A stretch of DNA of 64,000 bases from Paraburkholderia phytofirmans OLGA172 (GCF_001634365.1 NZ_CP014579.1:2418001-2482000), one strand, 5' to 3'. Positions 50,494 through 60,331 are shown, counted from the first letter of the stretch. Notes: generated by a model from the letters alone, not told the origin. A program made the numbers and translations.

Positions 50494-51613
50494 GGACCAC
50501 CTTTTGCGCAAAGCGGACCGGCAGGTACGGCTCGACAGGAATCGGCGCGGCGTTCCCCGTGATTTGCGCGGCGAGCAACTTTGCGCTCGCCAGCGAAGTT
50601 GTCACGCCAAGACCTTCGTGTCCGACTGCGAGCCACGCGCCGGGGGAGAAATCGCCTGCCGGACCGATCAACGGCAATCCGTCGGGCGACGCTGCACGGA
50701 AGCCGGTCCACGCGCGGATGCCATTGAGTGTCGGCAGGACCGGCAGATAGTGCGCGGCGCGTTGCAGCATCTGCGCGAGCACTGGCATGTCGACGGCGGG
50801 ATCGGTCGTATCGAACTGGCGCGACGAGCCGATCAGCAACTGGCCGGTAGGCCGCGGCTGCGCGTTGAATGCCACCGAAGTGCCGGCCGCATGATGCGCG
50901 CTCCTGATGTAGCCGAGTTCGAGCAGTTGATGACGAATGAGGTCGGGGTAACGGTCGGTGATCAGCAGATGACCCTTCTTCGGCTGCAACGGCAGCGACT
51001 GCAGCAGTTGCTTAGCGCCGAGACCATTGGCCACGATCACATGCGCGGCGCTAATGCGCTCGCCGTCGGCCAGCGTCACGCCACCAGCGCTGATTGCGGT
51101 AACCCGCGTGCCGAGCCGCACACGGATATTCTGAACTCCTGATGATTTCGTCAGCAGCCATTCGGCAACGGTGGGCGCATACACGATGCTGTCGTGCTCG
51201 ATCCGCAAGCCGCCCGCCATCGAATGCGCCAGCGCCGGCTCGCACGCTCGCAGCTCGGCCGGGTCGAGCAATTGTGCTGCGACACCCTGTGCTTCGAACG
51301 CGGCATGCATGATGCGGGCGGCTTGCCATTCCTCATCGTCGGCGGCAACCCATAGCGTGCCGCAGCGCGCGAACGCGTCGCGCCTGCGCAACTGCGGCGC
51401 GAGCGCTAGCCACAAGTCGCGCGAATAGCGGCTCAACGTGAATTCCGCGGGCGAGTCGTTCATCACGACGATATGGCCCATGCCCGCCGCCGTCGCGCCG
51501 CCGCCGATGCCCTGTGCGTCGAGTACCTCGACCCGCAGGCCGAGCGCGGCCAACTCCGCCGCGCAAGCCGCGCCGACAATGCCGGCCCCGACGATCAACG
51601 CGTCCGCCGTCAT
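50486..51613 (-). CDS. D-hydroxyproline dehydrogenase, DAO-type FAD subunit
   Basis: A 375-residue amino-acid oxidase-type flavoprotein. It shows the FAD motif [20 protein letters not shown] at the N-terminus, [17 protein letters not shown], and the C-terminal [18 protein letters not shown] segment. This is the catalytic subunit type (glycine oxidase fold) of heterotrimeric D-amino-acid dehydrogenases. The ATG at 51613 overlaps the epimerase stop by four bases. The electron acceptor is probably the quinone pool through the other subunits. Confidence 0.87.
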   Translation of the reverse strand: MTADALIVGAGIVGAACAAELAALGLRVEVLDAQGIGGGATAAGMGHIVVMNDSPAEFTLSRYSRDLWLALAPQLRRRDAFARCGTLWVAADDEEWQAARIMHAAFEAQGVAAQLLDPAELRACEPALAHSMAGGLRIEHDSIVYAPTVAEWLLTKSSGVQNIRVRLGTRVTAISAGGVTLADGERISAAHVIVANGLGAKQLLQSLPLQPKKGHLLITDRYPDLIRHQLLELGYIRSAHHAAGTSVAFNAQPRPTGQLLIGSSRQFDTTDPAVDMPVLAQMLQRAAHYLPVLPTLNGIRAWTGFRAASPDGLPLIGPAGDFSPGAWLAVGHEGLGVTTSLASAKLLAAQITGNAAPIPVEPYLPVRFAQKVVHD

Positions 51614-52557
51614 GCCGTGCGGATGCCCCACGCGAACGGGTCGCGCTCGTCGAAACACAAACGCCCTTCGGCCATGATGCGCGCGTGGCCTGTAATGGTC
51701 GGAATCACCGAGACACCGTCGCCGGCGTGACGATAGCTCGCCTCGAATACACTGCCGATGATGCTCTCCTGCCACCACACCGCGCCTTCGGCGAGCTTGC
51801 CGTCGGCGGCGAGGCAGGCGATCTTCGCGCTCGTGCCGGTACCGCACGGCGAGCGGTCGTACGCATTGCCGGGACAGAGTACGAAGCTGCGGCTATCGAT
51901 GCCTTCGCGCGAGCCGGGTCCAAAGAGTTCGATGTGGTCGATCAAGGCGCCATCCGCGCCGGTGATGCGCTGCGCGATCAGCGCATCGCGGATTGCCGCA
52001 CTGAATGCGGTCAGCTCGGCGATACGCGCGGCCTCCAGCGTGCGCCCGTGGTCGGCGACGAGAAAGAACCAGTTGCCGCCCCAGCCGATGTCGCCGGTCA
52101 ACCTGCCGTAGCCCGGCACGTCCACCTGCACGCCTTGCCGGTAACGATAAGCCGGCACATTGCGCACGGCCACGCTGCCGTCCTCGTTGAGCGTCGCTTC
52201 GACGAGGCCGACCGGCGTTTCGATCCGATGACGCCCCGGCCCGATCCGCCCCATGTGCGCAAGCGAGACGACGAGGCCGATCGTGCCGTGCCCGCACATG
52301 CCGAGATAGCCCACGTTATTGAAGAAGATCACGCCGGCCGCGCACGCGGGGTCGTCCGGCTCGCACAGCAGCGCGCCGACCACCACGTCCGAGCCGCGCG
52401 GTTCGGTGACGATGCCCGTGCGCCAGTCGTCGAAATGCGTGCGAAACGCGTCGAGACGCTGCGCCAGTGTGCCGCCGCCGAGCGCCGGGCCACCCGACAC
52501 CACCAGGCGGGTCGGTTCACCGCCGGTGTGCGAGTCGATGATGTCGAGGGTTTTCAT
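51610..52557 (-). CDS. lhpA: 4-hydroxyproline 2-epimerase (proline racemase family)
   Basis: A 315-residue proline-racemase-fold enzyme that interconverts trans-4-hydroxy-L-proline and cis-4-hydroxy-D-proline. The two catalytic cysteines are present in [10 protein letters not shown] (near residue 90) and [11 protein letters not shown] (near 237). The N-terminus [17 protein letters not shown] is typical of hydroxyproline epimerases. Start choice between 52557 and 52566 is uncertain, as neither has a strong ribosome site. It is the first gene of a tightly overlapping operon. Confidence 0.9.
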   Translation of the reverse strand: MKTLDIIDSHTGGEPTRLVVSGGPALGGGTLAQRLDAFRTHFDDWRTGIVTEPRGSDVVVGALLCEPDDPACAAGVIFFNNVGYLGMCGHGTIGLVVSLAHMGRIGPGRHRIETPVGLVEATLNEDGSVAVRNVPAYRYRQGVQVDVPGYGRLTGDIGWGGNWFFLVADHGRTLEAARIAELTAFSAAIRDALIAQRITGADGALIDHIELFGPGSREGIDSRSFVLCPGNAYDRSPCGTGTSAKIACLAADGKLAEGAVWWQESIIGSVFEASYRHAGDGVSVIPTITGHARIMAEGRLCFDERDPFAWGIRTA

Positions 52558-52913
52558 GATGTACATGGTAGGAATGCCGGCCCGTGGAGTCTTGGTGTGC
52601 TTAAGCGTGGATTGTGACGATTTCGGCATAGTATTTGCGCCAGTTCCCGCACGCTTCGATCTTTGAAAACAGGCAAAATCCACACCCGAACAACGCATGG
52701 CAACCGCACTCGACAACACACGTAAAGCGCCGCCCATGCGACTTCGACGCACTTTTCATGTGGTCCTGAAATAGTCTGCTTGCCCGATCTCGCTAAGCTT
52801 ACAGGCATCGCCACTATGCTGAAATCGTCATCCGCCACGCGCGAATCACGCAAGACGGCGGCATTTTCCCTGCTTACACTGCGCTTCGACTCAACACACT
52901 CAGGAGAGCAGTC

Positions 52914-53819
52914 GTGGCGCATATCTGGGAAGGCGTATGGCCCGCGGTGACCACCAAGTTTCACGCGGATTTCAGCATAGATCGCGAATCGACCGGGAAG
53001 AATATCGAGGCGCAGATCGACGCGGGTGTGAACGGCATCATCGTATGCGGATCGCTCGGCGAAGCGTCGACGCTCTCGCTGGACGAGAAGCTGCAAGTCC
53101 TCGACATCGCCGTCGAGGCCTCGCACGGCCGTGTGCCGGTTTTGCTGACGATCGCCGAGAACAGCACGCTCGACGCATGCCGCCAGGCCGAAGCCGGCAG
53201 TGAGCACGGCGCGGCTGGTTTCATGGTGCTGCCTGGCCTGCGCTATCTGTCGGACCGGCGCGAAACGCTCCACCACTTTCGCAGCGTCGCCAATGCAAGC
53301 GCGCTGCCGCTGATGATCTATAACAATCCGCTTGCCTATGGCGTCGACATGACGCCCGAGATGTTCGCGGAAATCGCCGACGAAAAGAAGATCGTCGCGA
53401 TCAAGGAATCATGCGGCGATGTGCGGCGCGTGACCGATCTGATCAACGTGGTCGGCGACCGCTTCGCGATTCTGTGCGGGGTCGACAATCTCGCGATGGA
53501 AGCGATATTGATGGGCGCGCATGGCTGGGTGGCCGGTCTCGTATGCGCGTTTCCGCGCGAGACGGTGGTGATTTACAAGTTGCTGAAGGCGGGCCGTCTT
53601 GAAGAAGCGCGCGCGATCTATCGCTGGTTCGCGCCCCTGCTCGCGCTCGACGTCTCGTCGAAGCTGGTGCAAAACATCAAGCTGGCAGAGACGATCGTCG
53701 GGCTTGGCACGGAGCCGGTGCGGCCGCCGCGCCTGCCGTTGGCCGGGGATGAACGCAAAGCTGTTGAAGCGTTGATCCGCCGGGCGATTGAAACCCGGCC
53801 GGCGCTGCCGCAAGTTTGA
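52914..53819 (+). CDS. lhpC: DapA-family lyase, probable pyrroline-4-hydroxy-2-carboxylate deaminase
   Basis: A 301-residue TIM-barrel lyase of the dihydrodipicolinate synthase family. The Schiff-base lysine is in VAIKESCGDVRR (near 163) and the catalytic tyrosine in MIYNNPLAYG (near 138). The GTG start has AGGAG seven bases before it. Divergent from the epimerase and dehydrogenase operon, it fits the step that removes ammonia from the dehydrogenase product to give alpha-ketoglutarate semialdehyde. The assignment rests on context; the family includes other aldolases. Confidence 0.85.
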   Translation: MAHIWEGVWPAVTTKFHADFSIDRESTGKNIEAQIDAGVNGIIVCGSLGEASTLSLDEKLQVLDIAVEASHGRVPVLLTIAENSTLDACRQAEAGSEHGAAGFMVLPGLRYLSDRRETLHHFRSVANASALPLMIYNNPLAYGVDMTPEMFAEIADEKKIVAIKESCGDVRRVTDLINVVGDRFAILCGVDNLAMEAILMGAHGWVAGLVCAFPRETVVIYKLLKAGRLEEARAIYRWFAPLLALDVSSKLVQNIKLAETIVGLGTEPVRPPRLPLAGDERKAVEALIRRAIETRPALPQV

Positions 53820-53831
53820 GTTGCGGCAAGT

Positions 53832-54551
53832 TCAGGCCGCCTGCTTCTGCGCGCCCGCTTCGCCTTGCCGCAGATGCAGCAGGCGATAGCCGCTCTTGTA
53901 GACCGGTTGCAGCCGGAATTCGTTTTGCGGCTCGATCTCGAGCAGCAACCGCAGGCGCGACACATGGCTGTCGATCGTGCGGGTGAACTCGCGGAATTCA
54001 CGTCCCCACACCATCGCAAAGATATGGTCGCGCGACATCACGCGGCCGATATTGGAAAAGAACAGCGACGCCAACCGGTATTGCGTACCCGATAGCTGCA
54101 CCGGCTGGCCGCGCAGCATGACGAGCTGGCGATGCGTATCGAAATGGTAGGGGCCGATATCGAAGCTCGCCGCGTTGAAACGGTCTGGATAGGCGCGGCG
54201 CAGCAACGCCGTAACACGTTCGCGGAACTCTCCCGGGCGCAACGGCAGCGCGACATAGTCGTCGGCACCGCTGGCAAACGCACGCACCACGCTGTCCTCC
54301 GACGTCTCCGTCGAAGCGAACAGGACCGGCAGGCGGTCGCCGCCAACCGCGCGCACCGACCTCAGGACTTCGGCGCCTGACAGGCGGCTGCCTTGCCAGT
54401 CCAGCACCAGCATATCCACAGTGGAACGAGCGAGCGCTTTCGACATGGTCAGGCCGTCGTCATAGACGATGCACGTATGGCTGGCGCTCATGAGGACCTT
54501 TTCGATCGACTGGCGCATGAGGGGGTCACGCTGAAGAATGGCAATGCGCAT
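53832..54551 (-). CDS. response regulator with winged-helix DNA-binding domain (atypical receiver)
   Basis: A 239-residue OmpR-type protein. In the receiver domain the phosphoacceptor Asp51 is present (LVLDWQG). The position of the conserved lysine carries Leu102 instead (DDYVALPLRP where DDYxxKPF is usual), which should impair phosphorylation-driven switching. The C-terminal DNA-binding domain has LSGTQYRLASLFF, then SRDHIFAMVWG and the TIDSHVSRLR recognition part. No histidine kinase gene is adjacent. It converges with the lyase gene; upstream is a MFS transporter gene. Confidence 0.88.
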   Translation of the reverse strand: MRIAILQRDPLMRQSIEKVLMSASHTCIVYDDGLTMSKALARSTVDMLVLDWQGSRLSGAEVLRSVRAVGGDRLPVLFASTETSEDSVVRAFASGADDYVALPLRPGEFRERVTALLRRAYPDRFNAASFDIGPYHFDTHRQLVMLRGQPVQLSGTQYRLASLFFSNIGRVMSRDHIFAMVWGREFREFTRTIDSHVSRLRLLLEIEPQNEFRLQPVYKSGYRLLHLRQGEAGAQKQAA

Positions 54552-54617
54552 GGGATAACTCTTAACTGATAGCTCGGACGCGATTCTCAGAGAGACGCCC
54601 AAGTCATCCCATAGGAG

Positions 54618-54674
54618 CATTCCTAATTTGCGCACCAATCACCCCGCTCCGACAGGTGCGCGCAGCATTCCTAC
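54618..54674. promoter_or_regulatory. repeat elements in the divergent regulator/MFS promoter region
   Basis: AGCATTCCTA occurs twice, about 48 bases apart, and a seven-base inverted repeat (GCGCACC at 54630-54636, GGTGCGC at 54655-54661) lies between. The 408-bp gap to the MFS gene holds no gene. These are candidate binding sites for the adjacent response regulator. Confidence 0.3.
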
Positions 54675-54959
54675 ACTCGAGGGCTGCGGCTCGCACGACG
54701 CGCAAACCTCGCGGCCCTGCTCGCCGCCGAAAAGGCACGTCTTCGGGAACTTTTTCCAATCTAATTAAGTGCTTCCCGAAAGGCACGACTTTCATCCTGT
54801 AAAATCCCGGTCTGGCCCTAGTCGTCATCGCGCTTGCCCTACCCGGGCCGGCGCGCCGGTGTCCCGTGCTCTACCCAGCGCTTGCCACACTTCTCGCCCG
54901 ACAACCGCCCTATTTCCACGCGCTACGTGTGGCTCCCAATTCAAGACAAGACACAAGCA

Positions 54960-56261
54960 ATGCAAGCGACAAATCTGGGTGGAGCACAGGCTGTCACCCC
55001 ACGCCCTCTTGGGCGAAGCGATTACAAGACGCTCGGCCTCGCCGCGCTCGGCGGGGCACTGGAGTTCTACGACTTCATCATCTTCGTATTCTTTGCGCCG
55101 GCGATCGGCCAGTTGTTCTTCCCCGCCGCGATGCCGGACTGGCTGCGTCAAGTGCAGACTTTCGGCATCTTCGCGGCAGGCTATCTGGCACGGCCGCTCG
55201 GCGGAATCATCATGGCGCACTTCGGCGATCTGTTCGGCCGCAAGCGCATGTTCACGCTGAGCGTGCTGCTGATGTCGGTGCCGACGCTGATGATGGGTCT
55301 GCTGCCCACCTACGCCAGCATCGGCGTGATGGCGCCGGTATTGCTGCTGCTGTTCCGCGTGATGCAGGGTGCGGCGGTCGGCGGCGAAGTGCCGGGCGCA
55401 TGGGTGTTCGTCTCGGAACACGTGCCGCAGCGGCACGTCGGCTATGCATGCGGCACGCTGACGGCCGGGCTCACGGCAGGCATTCTGCTCGGCTCGCTGA
55501 TTGCGTCGGCGGTAAACCGCAACTTCGCGCCCGCGGAAATCTCCGCTTACGCGTGGCGCATTCCGTTCCTGGTGGGTGGCGTGTTCGGCATGTTCTCGGT
55601 TTATCTGCGCCGCTGGCTGCATGAGACGCCGGTATTCGCCGAGCTCAAGCAACGCAAGGCGATCGCCGCGGAAGTGCCGCTCAAGGCCGTGTTGCGCGAC
55701 CACGGCCGCGCCGTGATCGTGTCGATGCTGCTCACGTGGATGCTGTCGGCCGCGATCGTCGTGGTCATTCTGATGACGCCGACGCTGCTGCAGAAGCAGT
55801 TTCATATCGCGCCGGCCACCGCGCTGCTGGCGAACTGCGTGGCGACGCTGTGCCTGACGATCGGCTGCGTGATGGCGGGTTCGATCGCCGGCCGGATCGG
55901 CGCGGGGCGCACGATTTTCATCGGCGGCCTTGCGCTGGCGGTGACGTACTACGTAATGTTCCAGCAGCTCGCTGTCGATACGTCGGCGCTCGTGCCGCTG
56001 TATGCCGTGGCCGGCCTTTTCGTCGGCGTGATCGGCGCGATTCCGTTCGTGCTGGTCAAGGCGTTTCCAGCCGCCGTGCGATTCTCGGGCATCTCGTTCT
56101 CGTATAACGTCGCGTATGCGGTGTTCGGCGGTCTTACGCCGATCGCCGTTTCGCTGATGATGAAGTCGAACCCGATGGCCGCGCCGCTCTATGTCGGCGC
56201 GATCTGCATTGTCGGGACATTGACTACGCTGTTGATCAAAAACGCGCCGCAAGCGCGCTAA
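54960..56261 (+). CDS. MFS transporter, metabolite:H+ symporter type
   Basis: A 433-residue permease with twelve helices. It has the start GGALEFYDFIIFVFFAPAIG and the loop motif GDLFGRKRMFT typical of the metabolite:proton symporter group (sugar-porter related). Substrates in this group include dicarboxylates, betaines and aromatic acids; which one is transported here is unknown. The ATG at 54960 follows the family start; no strong ribosome site is seen. It is divergent from the response regulator. Confidence 0.85.
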   Translation: MQATNLGGAQAVTPRPLGRSDYKTLGLAALGGALEFYDFIIFVFFAPAIGQLFFPAAMPDWLRQVQTFGIFAAGYLARPLGGIIMAHFGDLFGRKRMFTLSVLLMSVPTLMMGLLPTYASIGVMAPVLLLLFRVMQGAAVGGEVPGAWVFVSEHVPQRHVGYACGTLTAGLTAGILLGSLIASAVNRNFAPAEISAYAWRIPFLVGGVFGMFSVYLRRWLHETPVFAELKQRKAIAAEVPLKAVLRDHGRAVIVSMLLTWMLSAAIVVVILMTPTLLQKQFHIAPATALLANCVATLCLTIGCVMAGSIAGRIGAGRTIFIGGLALAVTYYVMFQQLAVDTSALVPLYAVAGLFVGVIGAIPFVLVKAFPAAVRFSGISFSYNVAYAVFGGLTPIAVSLMMKSNPMAAPLYVGAICIVGTLTTLLIKNAPQAR

Positions 56262-56403
56262 GCGAACTGTTCCGCAACGGCGCACGCGTGGTGCGCCGTT
56301 GTTCCATCGGCTCCATGCCCCGCCTTTCCGGCAGTTTCGGCGACATTCACACTTCACGTCAGCCCGAAACATCGTGCGCTGCATCGGACCTACGATGTAT
56401 CGC

Positions 56404-57972
56404 ATGAAAACGCCAAACTACTCCCATTCGCCCACCCTTGGCCGCATTCTCGCGACCGTCAGCGTCGGCTTCGTCGTCACGCAACTCGACGTGACCATCG
56501 TCAACATCGCGCTGCCGAAGATCGGTGCGGACCTGCACGCGAATGTCGCGGGGCTGCAATGGGTCGTCGACGCATACACGCTCGCGTTCGCCGTGCTGAT
56601 GCTGTCGGCGGGCGCACTCGGCGACCGGCTCGGCACATGGCGCATGTACGCGGCAGGTATCGTGCTGTTCGCGCTCGCCTCACTCGCCTGCGGATTGGCG
56701 CTCGATGCCGCTATGCTGGTCGCGGCGCGCGCGGTGCAGGGCATCGGCGCGGCCGCCATGCTGCCGAACTCGCTGGCGCTGCTCAATCAGTCGTACGGTC
56801 ACGACCCGAAGCTCCGGGCGCGTGCAGTCGGGCTGTGGACCGCCGCCGGCGCGATTTCGATCGCGGCCGGCCCGGTGCTTGGCGGTCTGCTGATTGCGGC
56901 GTTCGGCTGGCGCAGTATCTTTCTCGTCAATCTGCCGATTTGCATAGCCGGTTTGGCGGCGACGTTGGTGTGGGTGCCGCAGCCTGAATTCGCGCAGAAA
57001 AGCGCGCAAGGAGCGGCTCCGACCACGACCACGACTGGGACAGGGACGGGCGCTGGCGCTGGTGCTGGCGCGACTGCGGTGACTGCAGCTGGAACTGGAG
57101 CGACAGCAACGGCATCGGCCAAGGCCGGGGCAAGCCTGCGTGGTATCGATCTGAGCGGTCAGTCCCTTGCGATCGTCGCGCTCACCGCCTTCGTCGCCGC
57201 TGTGATCGAAATGCGGCCGCTGGGGCTGAGCCATCCGCTGGTAGCCGGCGGTTTCATACTCGCGCTAATCGCGACCGCCGCTTTTATCGCCGTGGAATCG
57301 CGTGTCGCGGCACCGATGCTGCCGCTCTCGCTATTCAGCAAGCGCACCTTCAATGCGGCGGTGCTGTTCGGCATCTGCGTGAATCTGACGTACTACGGCA
57401 TGGTGTTCGTGCTGAGCCTGTATTTGCAGCGCGTACGCGGCTATACACCGCTGCAGGCGGGCCTCGCTTTCCTGCCGTTGACCGGCGGCTTTCTGCTCTC
57501 GAACGTGGCGAGCGGATGGGTGGTCGGGCGCTTCGGCGTGCGCGTGCCGATGATCGCCGGTGCGATCACTGCGGGGCTCGGCTATGGCCTGCTGCATCTC
57601 CTCGACGCGTCTACGCCGCTCGTCGGTTTGCTGTTGCCGTTCCTGCTCATTCCCTCGGGGATGGGTCTCGCGGTCCCAGCGATGACAACCGCCGTGCTGG
57701 CCTCCGTCGAAGCGCAGCGCGCAGGCACCGCGTCCGCCGTACTCAATACCGCCCGGCAAGCAGGCGGCGCGGTGGGTGTAGCCGCCTTCGGCGCGTTGGC
57801 GAGCGGCGCAGCCGCCACGCAGATCGTCTCGGGGTTGCAAGCCGCGACGGCGATCTCGGTCGGTCTGCTAGTGGTCGCCGGCGTCATGGGCTGCCTTGTA
57901 CATCCGGAACCGCACGCGTCTGCCTCCAGGCCGCACAAGACTGGCCCCGGGCAAGTTCGTGAATCGCGCTGA
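56404..57972 (+). CDS. MFS transporter, DHA2 (EmrB/QacA) family
   Basis: A 522-residue drug-efflux-type permease with about fourteen helices. It has the N-terminal LDVTIVNIALPKIGADL motif, WVVDAYTLAFAVLMLSAGALGDRLG, and GPVLGGLLIAAFGWRSIFLVNLP. The cytoplasmic loop after helix 6 carries an odd insert of about 35 residues made of Thr, Gly and Ala (PTTTTTGTGTGAGAGA and so on). ATGs at 56395 and 56404 are both possible. It is probably an exporter for toxic compounds; the substrate is unknown. It lies 142 bp after the preceding MFS gene. Confidence 0.87.
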   Translation: MKTPNYSHSPTLGRILATVSVGFVVTQLDVTIVNIALPKIGADLHANVAGLQWVVDAYTLAFAVLMLSAGALGDRLGTWRMYAAGIVLFALASLACGLALDAAMLVAARAVQGIGAAAMLPNSLALLNQSYGHDPKLRARAVGLWTAAGAISIAAGPVLGGLLIAAFGWRSIFLVNLPICIAGLAATLVWVPQPEFAQKSAQGAAPTTTTTGTGTGAGAGAGATAVTAAGTGATATASAKAGASLRGIDLSGQSLAIVALTAFVAAVIEMRPLGLSHPLVAGGFILALIATAAFIAVESRVAAPMLPLSLFSKRTFNAAVLFGICVNLTYYGMVFVLSLYLQRVRGYTPLQAGLAFLPLTGGFLLSNVASGWVVGRFGVRVPMIAGAITAGLGYGLLHLLDASTPLVGLLLPFLLIPSGMGLAVPAMTTAVLASVEAQRAGTASAVLNTARQAGGAVGVAAFGALASGAAATQIVSGLQAATAISVGLLVVAGVMGCLVHPEPHASASRPHKTGPGQVRESR

Positions 57973-58058
57973 TCGCCTCATCGATTTGCCAGGCACGAAC
58001 CGGCGAGTCGGCACTAGCAGTGCACGCTGCAACTCAACTCACGCTGTCACCGCACGGC

Positions 58059-58331
58059 TTACAGCGGCGCTTCCTGAATCGTGCCGGTGTCAATCGCGCG
58101 CTCGATCAGCCCTTCGTTTTGCGCCTTGGCGATCGCGTCGGCGATCAGCTTTTCCGGCTGTTCGATTTCGGCCTTGATCGTGCCAATGAGGCCGGATGCA
58201 TCCAGAACCACCAATGTTTTCGCCGAATCGGCAAGGCTGATGATGACGCGATGCGGCGTAGGCCCTTCACCGAGACTTGCGCACAACTGAGTGACCTTGC
58301 CACCAATGGTTTGCTCAAAACTTTGAATCAT
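58059..58331 (-). CDS. hypothetical protein, 90 aa
   Basis: A small soluble protein with a regular pattern (GKVTQLCASLGEGPTPHRVIIS, then LVVLDASGLIG and an acidic C-terminus). GGGAG lies seven bases before its ATG. I recognise no family. It is in the same direction as the DoxX gene 65 bp upstream and may be cotranscribed with it. Confidence 0.7.
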   Translation of the reverse strand: MIQSFEQTIGGKVTQLCASLGEGPTPHRVIISLADSAKTLVVLDASGLIGTIKAEIEQPEKLIADAIAKAQNEGLIERAIDTGTIQEAPL

Positions 58332-58396
58332 TATTTGCTCCCTTGATTGCAGCCAGAGTCAAAAAACGACCTGCACAGACTACTTCAACAGCGTGA

Positions 58397-58828
58397 TCAG
58401 AGATTCAGCCCACCGCGTGGCGCGCGCGCGCCGTCGATACTGATACGGCCCGCTCCGGTCACGAACAACAGCAGGAAACCACCGGCGATACCCATGTTCT
58501 TCCAGAAGTGGATCACCATATCGCGTTGCAAAGCGGGATCGGCAACGTTCCAGAAGTCATGGCCCAGCACCGCGGTTGCCACGGTGTAGACGGCCATGAT
58601 GAGCGCGAGCGGCCGTACCTTGAAGCCGACGATCAGCAGCAGACCGCCGAGTGCTTCGACCACTGTTGCAATCGGTGCGGCGACCTGGACGAACGGCACC
58701 CCCTTCGAATGCAGATAGCCGACCAAGCCCGCATAACCCAGCAATTTCATCACGCCGCCCCACAAAAACAGCACGGCAAGAGCGATACGCGCAATGAGGA
58801 TTACGCCGGAATCGACGGGACGCGTCAT
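58397..58828 (-). CDS. DoxX-family membrane protein
   Basis: A 143-residue four-helix membrane protein of the DoxX/DoxD type. It reads RIALAVLFLWGGVMKLLGYAG, then VPFVQVAAPIATVVEALGGLLLIVGF and GHDFWNVADPALQRDMVIHFWKNMGIAGGFLLLF. The start at 58828 has AGGAG before it; the longer open frame upstream is not coding in character. Family members are linked to respiratory or oxidative-stress functions, and the precise role is unknown. Confidence 0.9.
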   Translation of the reverse strand: MTRPVDSGVILIARIALAVLFLWGGVMKLLGYAGLVGYLHSKGVPFVQVAAPIATVVEALGGLLLIVGFKVRPLALIMAVYTVATAVLGHDFWNVADPALQRDMVIHFWKNMGIAGGFLLLFVTGAGRISIDGARAPRGGLNL

Positions 58829-59088
58829 GGGGGGCTCCTGTAATGAATAAGCAGCAGACCCGGCCAGGTGGCCGCAGTTCCCCACTTTGCATCTGAGAAT
58901 AGGTGCGTTGCCCGCCTTTTCCAAGCGCCGGCCGATGTGAAGGGCGCAGCTCGCGCGGTCTCGAGGGAAGGAAAAAGGCGACCGAGCACTCGGCGCATGT
59001 CCGATTCTGCACGGCACGGCCGGTATCGCCGCCGTGCTTATGCGCGAGGATGAGAGAAGCTCATGGGTTTCGCCACCGTGGTGAGGGA

Positions 59089-59544
59089 CTATTGCTGCGG
59101 CGCATCCGGCGCGAGCAAAACACCCTTTGTAAAAACGAAGCAGCCGTAACCGCGCTCTTCGCCGGTAGCGATCACGCAATAGGCTTTGCGCGCCCGCTCA
59201 TAGAATGCGAAACGTTCGACCGAAGCAAACGGCACCTCGCGCCCTTCCGCCGCATTGATCTCGATCTGCGCTTCGCGCTGAACCGCCGGAATCGTATTCG
59301 GCTCGCCCACCACTTCCATCCGCGACGCAGGCCGCTCGATGAATGTATCCAGCGGCATCACCGACAGAATCGCGCGCGGTGCGTTCACGCCATCGAGGCG
59401 CAGCAGCTTGCCCAACACCGTCTCCTGCGCGACGGACGCGCCCGGGAAGTTGGCGTCGCAAACCACCAGTTCGTCGCCATGCCCCATCGAGCGTAGTGCA
59501 TGCAGCACATCGGCATTCAGCAGCGGGTCCAGATTCTTCAGCAC
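59089..59544 (-). CDS. RbsD/FucU-family sugar mutarotase
   Basis: A 151-residue protein matching the RbsD/FucU family. It starts LKNLDPLLNADVLHALRSMGHGDELVVCDANFP, with the conserved histidine and aspartate of the mutarotase site, and ends with a tyrosine- and glycine-rich stretch. The closer fit is FucU (fucose mutarotase). The start is a GTG with AAGGAG five bases before it. It lies far from the rbs operon, so the sugar it serves is uncertain. Confidence 0.9.
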   Translation of the reverse strand: MLKNLDPLLNADVLHALRSMGHGDELVVCDANFPGASVAQETVLGKLLRLDGVNAPRAILSVMPLDTFIERPASRMEVVGEPNTIPAVQREAQIEINAAEGREVPFASVERFAFYERARKAYCVIATGEERGYGCFVFTKGVLLAPDAPQQ

Positions 59545-59927
59545 GGTGTCTCCTTGAGGTCTGGTTGACGGCTGGCCGCCGAGGTTCGAACGGTTTGTCC
59601 CTGTCGCACATCGCGATCGATTGTAGCAAGACGGTCGCGCACCGTCCGTTGCCGGCGGCTCATCGTCAATCTGCTTTTCCGCACGGTGCGGCAAGCGGCT
59701 TTCTGGCGGCATTGCCACCGCAGCCATCCGACCAACGCGAGCAGCACGAGTCCCGCGCCACCCACCACCGGTTCGCGCCAGGCCAGCAACGCAGTGAAGG
59801 TGAACGCGCGCGTGCCAGCCAGCAGCGCGAAGCCGGCGATCGCGCTGGAAAGCGCGTCGACGGCGCCCGACAGACGCGCGAACGTGAGGACGGTACCAGC
59901 AGTCGTAGAAACAACGGACTCGTGCAT
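59538..59927 (-). CDS. hypothetical membrane protein, 129 aa
   Basis: A small protein with three hydrophobic stretches near residues 10-35, 36-48 and 52-68, then a basic, soluble C-terminal half. GGAGACGATC precedes the ATG and the stop overlaps the start of the FucU-type gene, which supports real translation. I recognise no family. The C-terminal half could be a read-through of non-coding sequence, so only moderate confidence. Confidence 0.5.
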   Translation of the reverse strand: MHESVVSTTAGTVLTFARLSGAVDALSSAIAGFALLAGTRAFTFTALLAWREPVVGGAGLVLLALVGWLRWQCRQKAACRTVRKSRLTMSRRQRTVRDRLATIDRDVRQGQTVRTSAASRQPDLKETPC

Positions 59928-59962
59928 GATCGTCTCCGTGAAAAACTGCGAGTTGCGAGTTG

Positions 59963-60331
59963 TCAGCTGGCGGCAGGCACCTGGTCGAGGAAGCCGGTCA
60001 CCGCCTGCAGGCGGCCGCGTGCGTCGAGCACGCCGAAGTCGGAACCCTTGACGATCGCTTCACCTGCCGGCGTGGTGAGTGCCCACGAAAAGCGCAGCCG
60101 GTTCGCAAAGCCGTCGACCTCGGTCGTGCGGTGAAACGTGTGGTGCGGGAAGCGCTCATGCACCGCACGGATCATCGCGTCGATGCCGTCATGGCCCACG
60201 CCAGCCAGCAACGGATCGCGATAGTCGGCATCGGCGGCCCACGTCGCGGCGATCAGTTCGCGGCGGCGCGCTGCATCGGTTTCATTCCATGCGTCGAAAT
60301 AACGGTCGATCAGATCGGTATGCGCATTCAT
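59963..60331 (-). CDS. SnoaL/NTF2-like protein
   Basis: A 122-residue protein of the nuclear transport factor 2-like fold. It shows RYFDAWNETDAARRRELI, WAADADYRDPLLAGVGHDGI and a C-terminal DFGVLDARGRLQAVTGFLDQVP sheet. Such proteins are often small enzymes or binding proteins of unknown substrate. AAGGAG lies before the ATG at 60331. It is upstream of the hypothetical membrane gene on the same strand. Confidence 0.85.
   Translation of the reverse strand: MNAHTDLIDRYFDAWNETDAARRRELIAATWAADADYRDPLLAGVGHDGIDAMIRAVHERFPHHTFHRTTEVDGFANRLRFSWALTTPAGEAIVKGSDFGVLDARGRLQAVTGFLDQVPAAS

Noticed and set aside
54825..56405. A 526-codon minus-strand frame
   Set aside because: It lies opposite the MFS gene and consists mostly of Arg, His, Gln and Asp; it is an antisense shadow.
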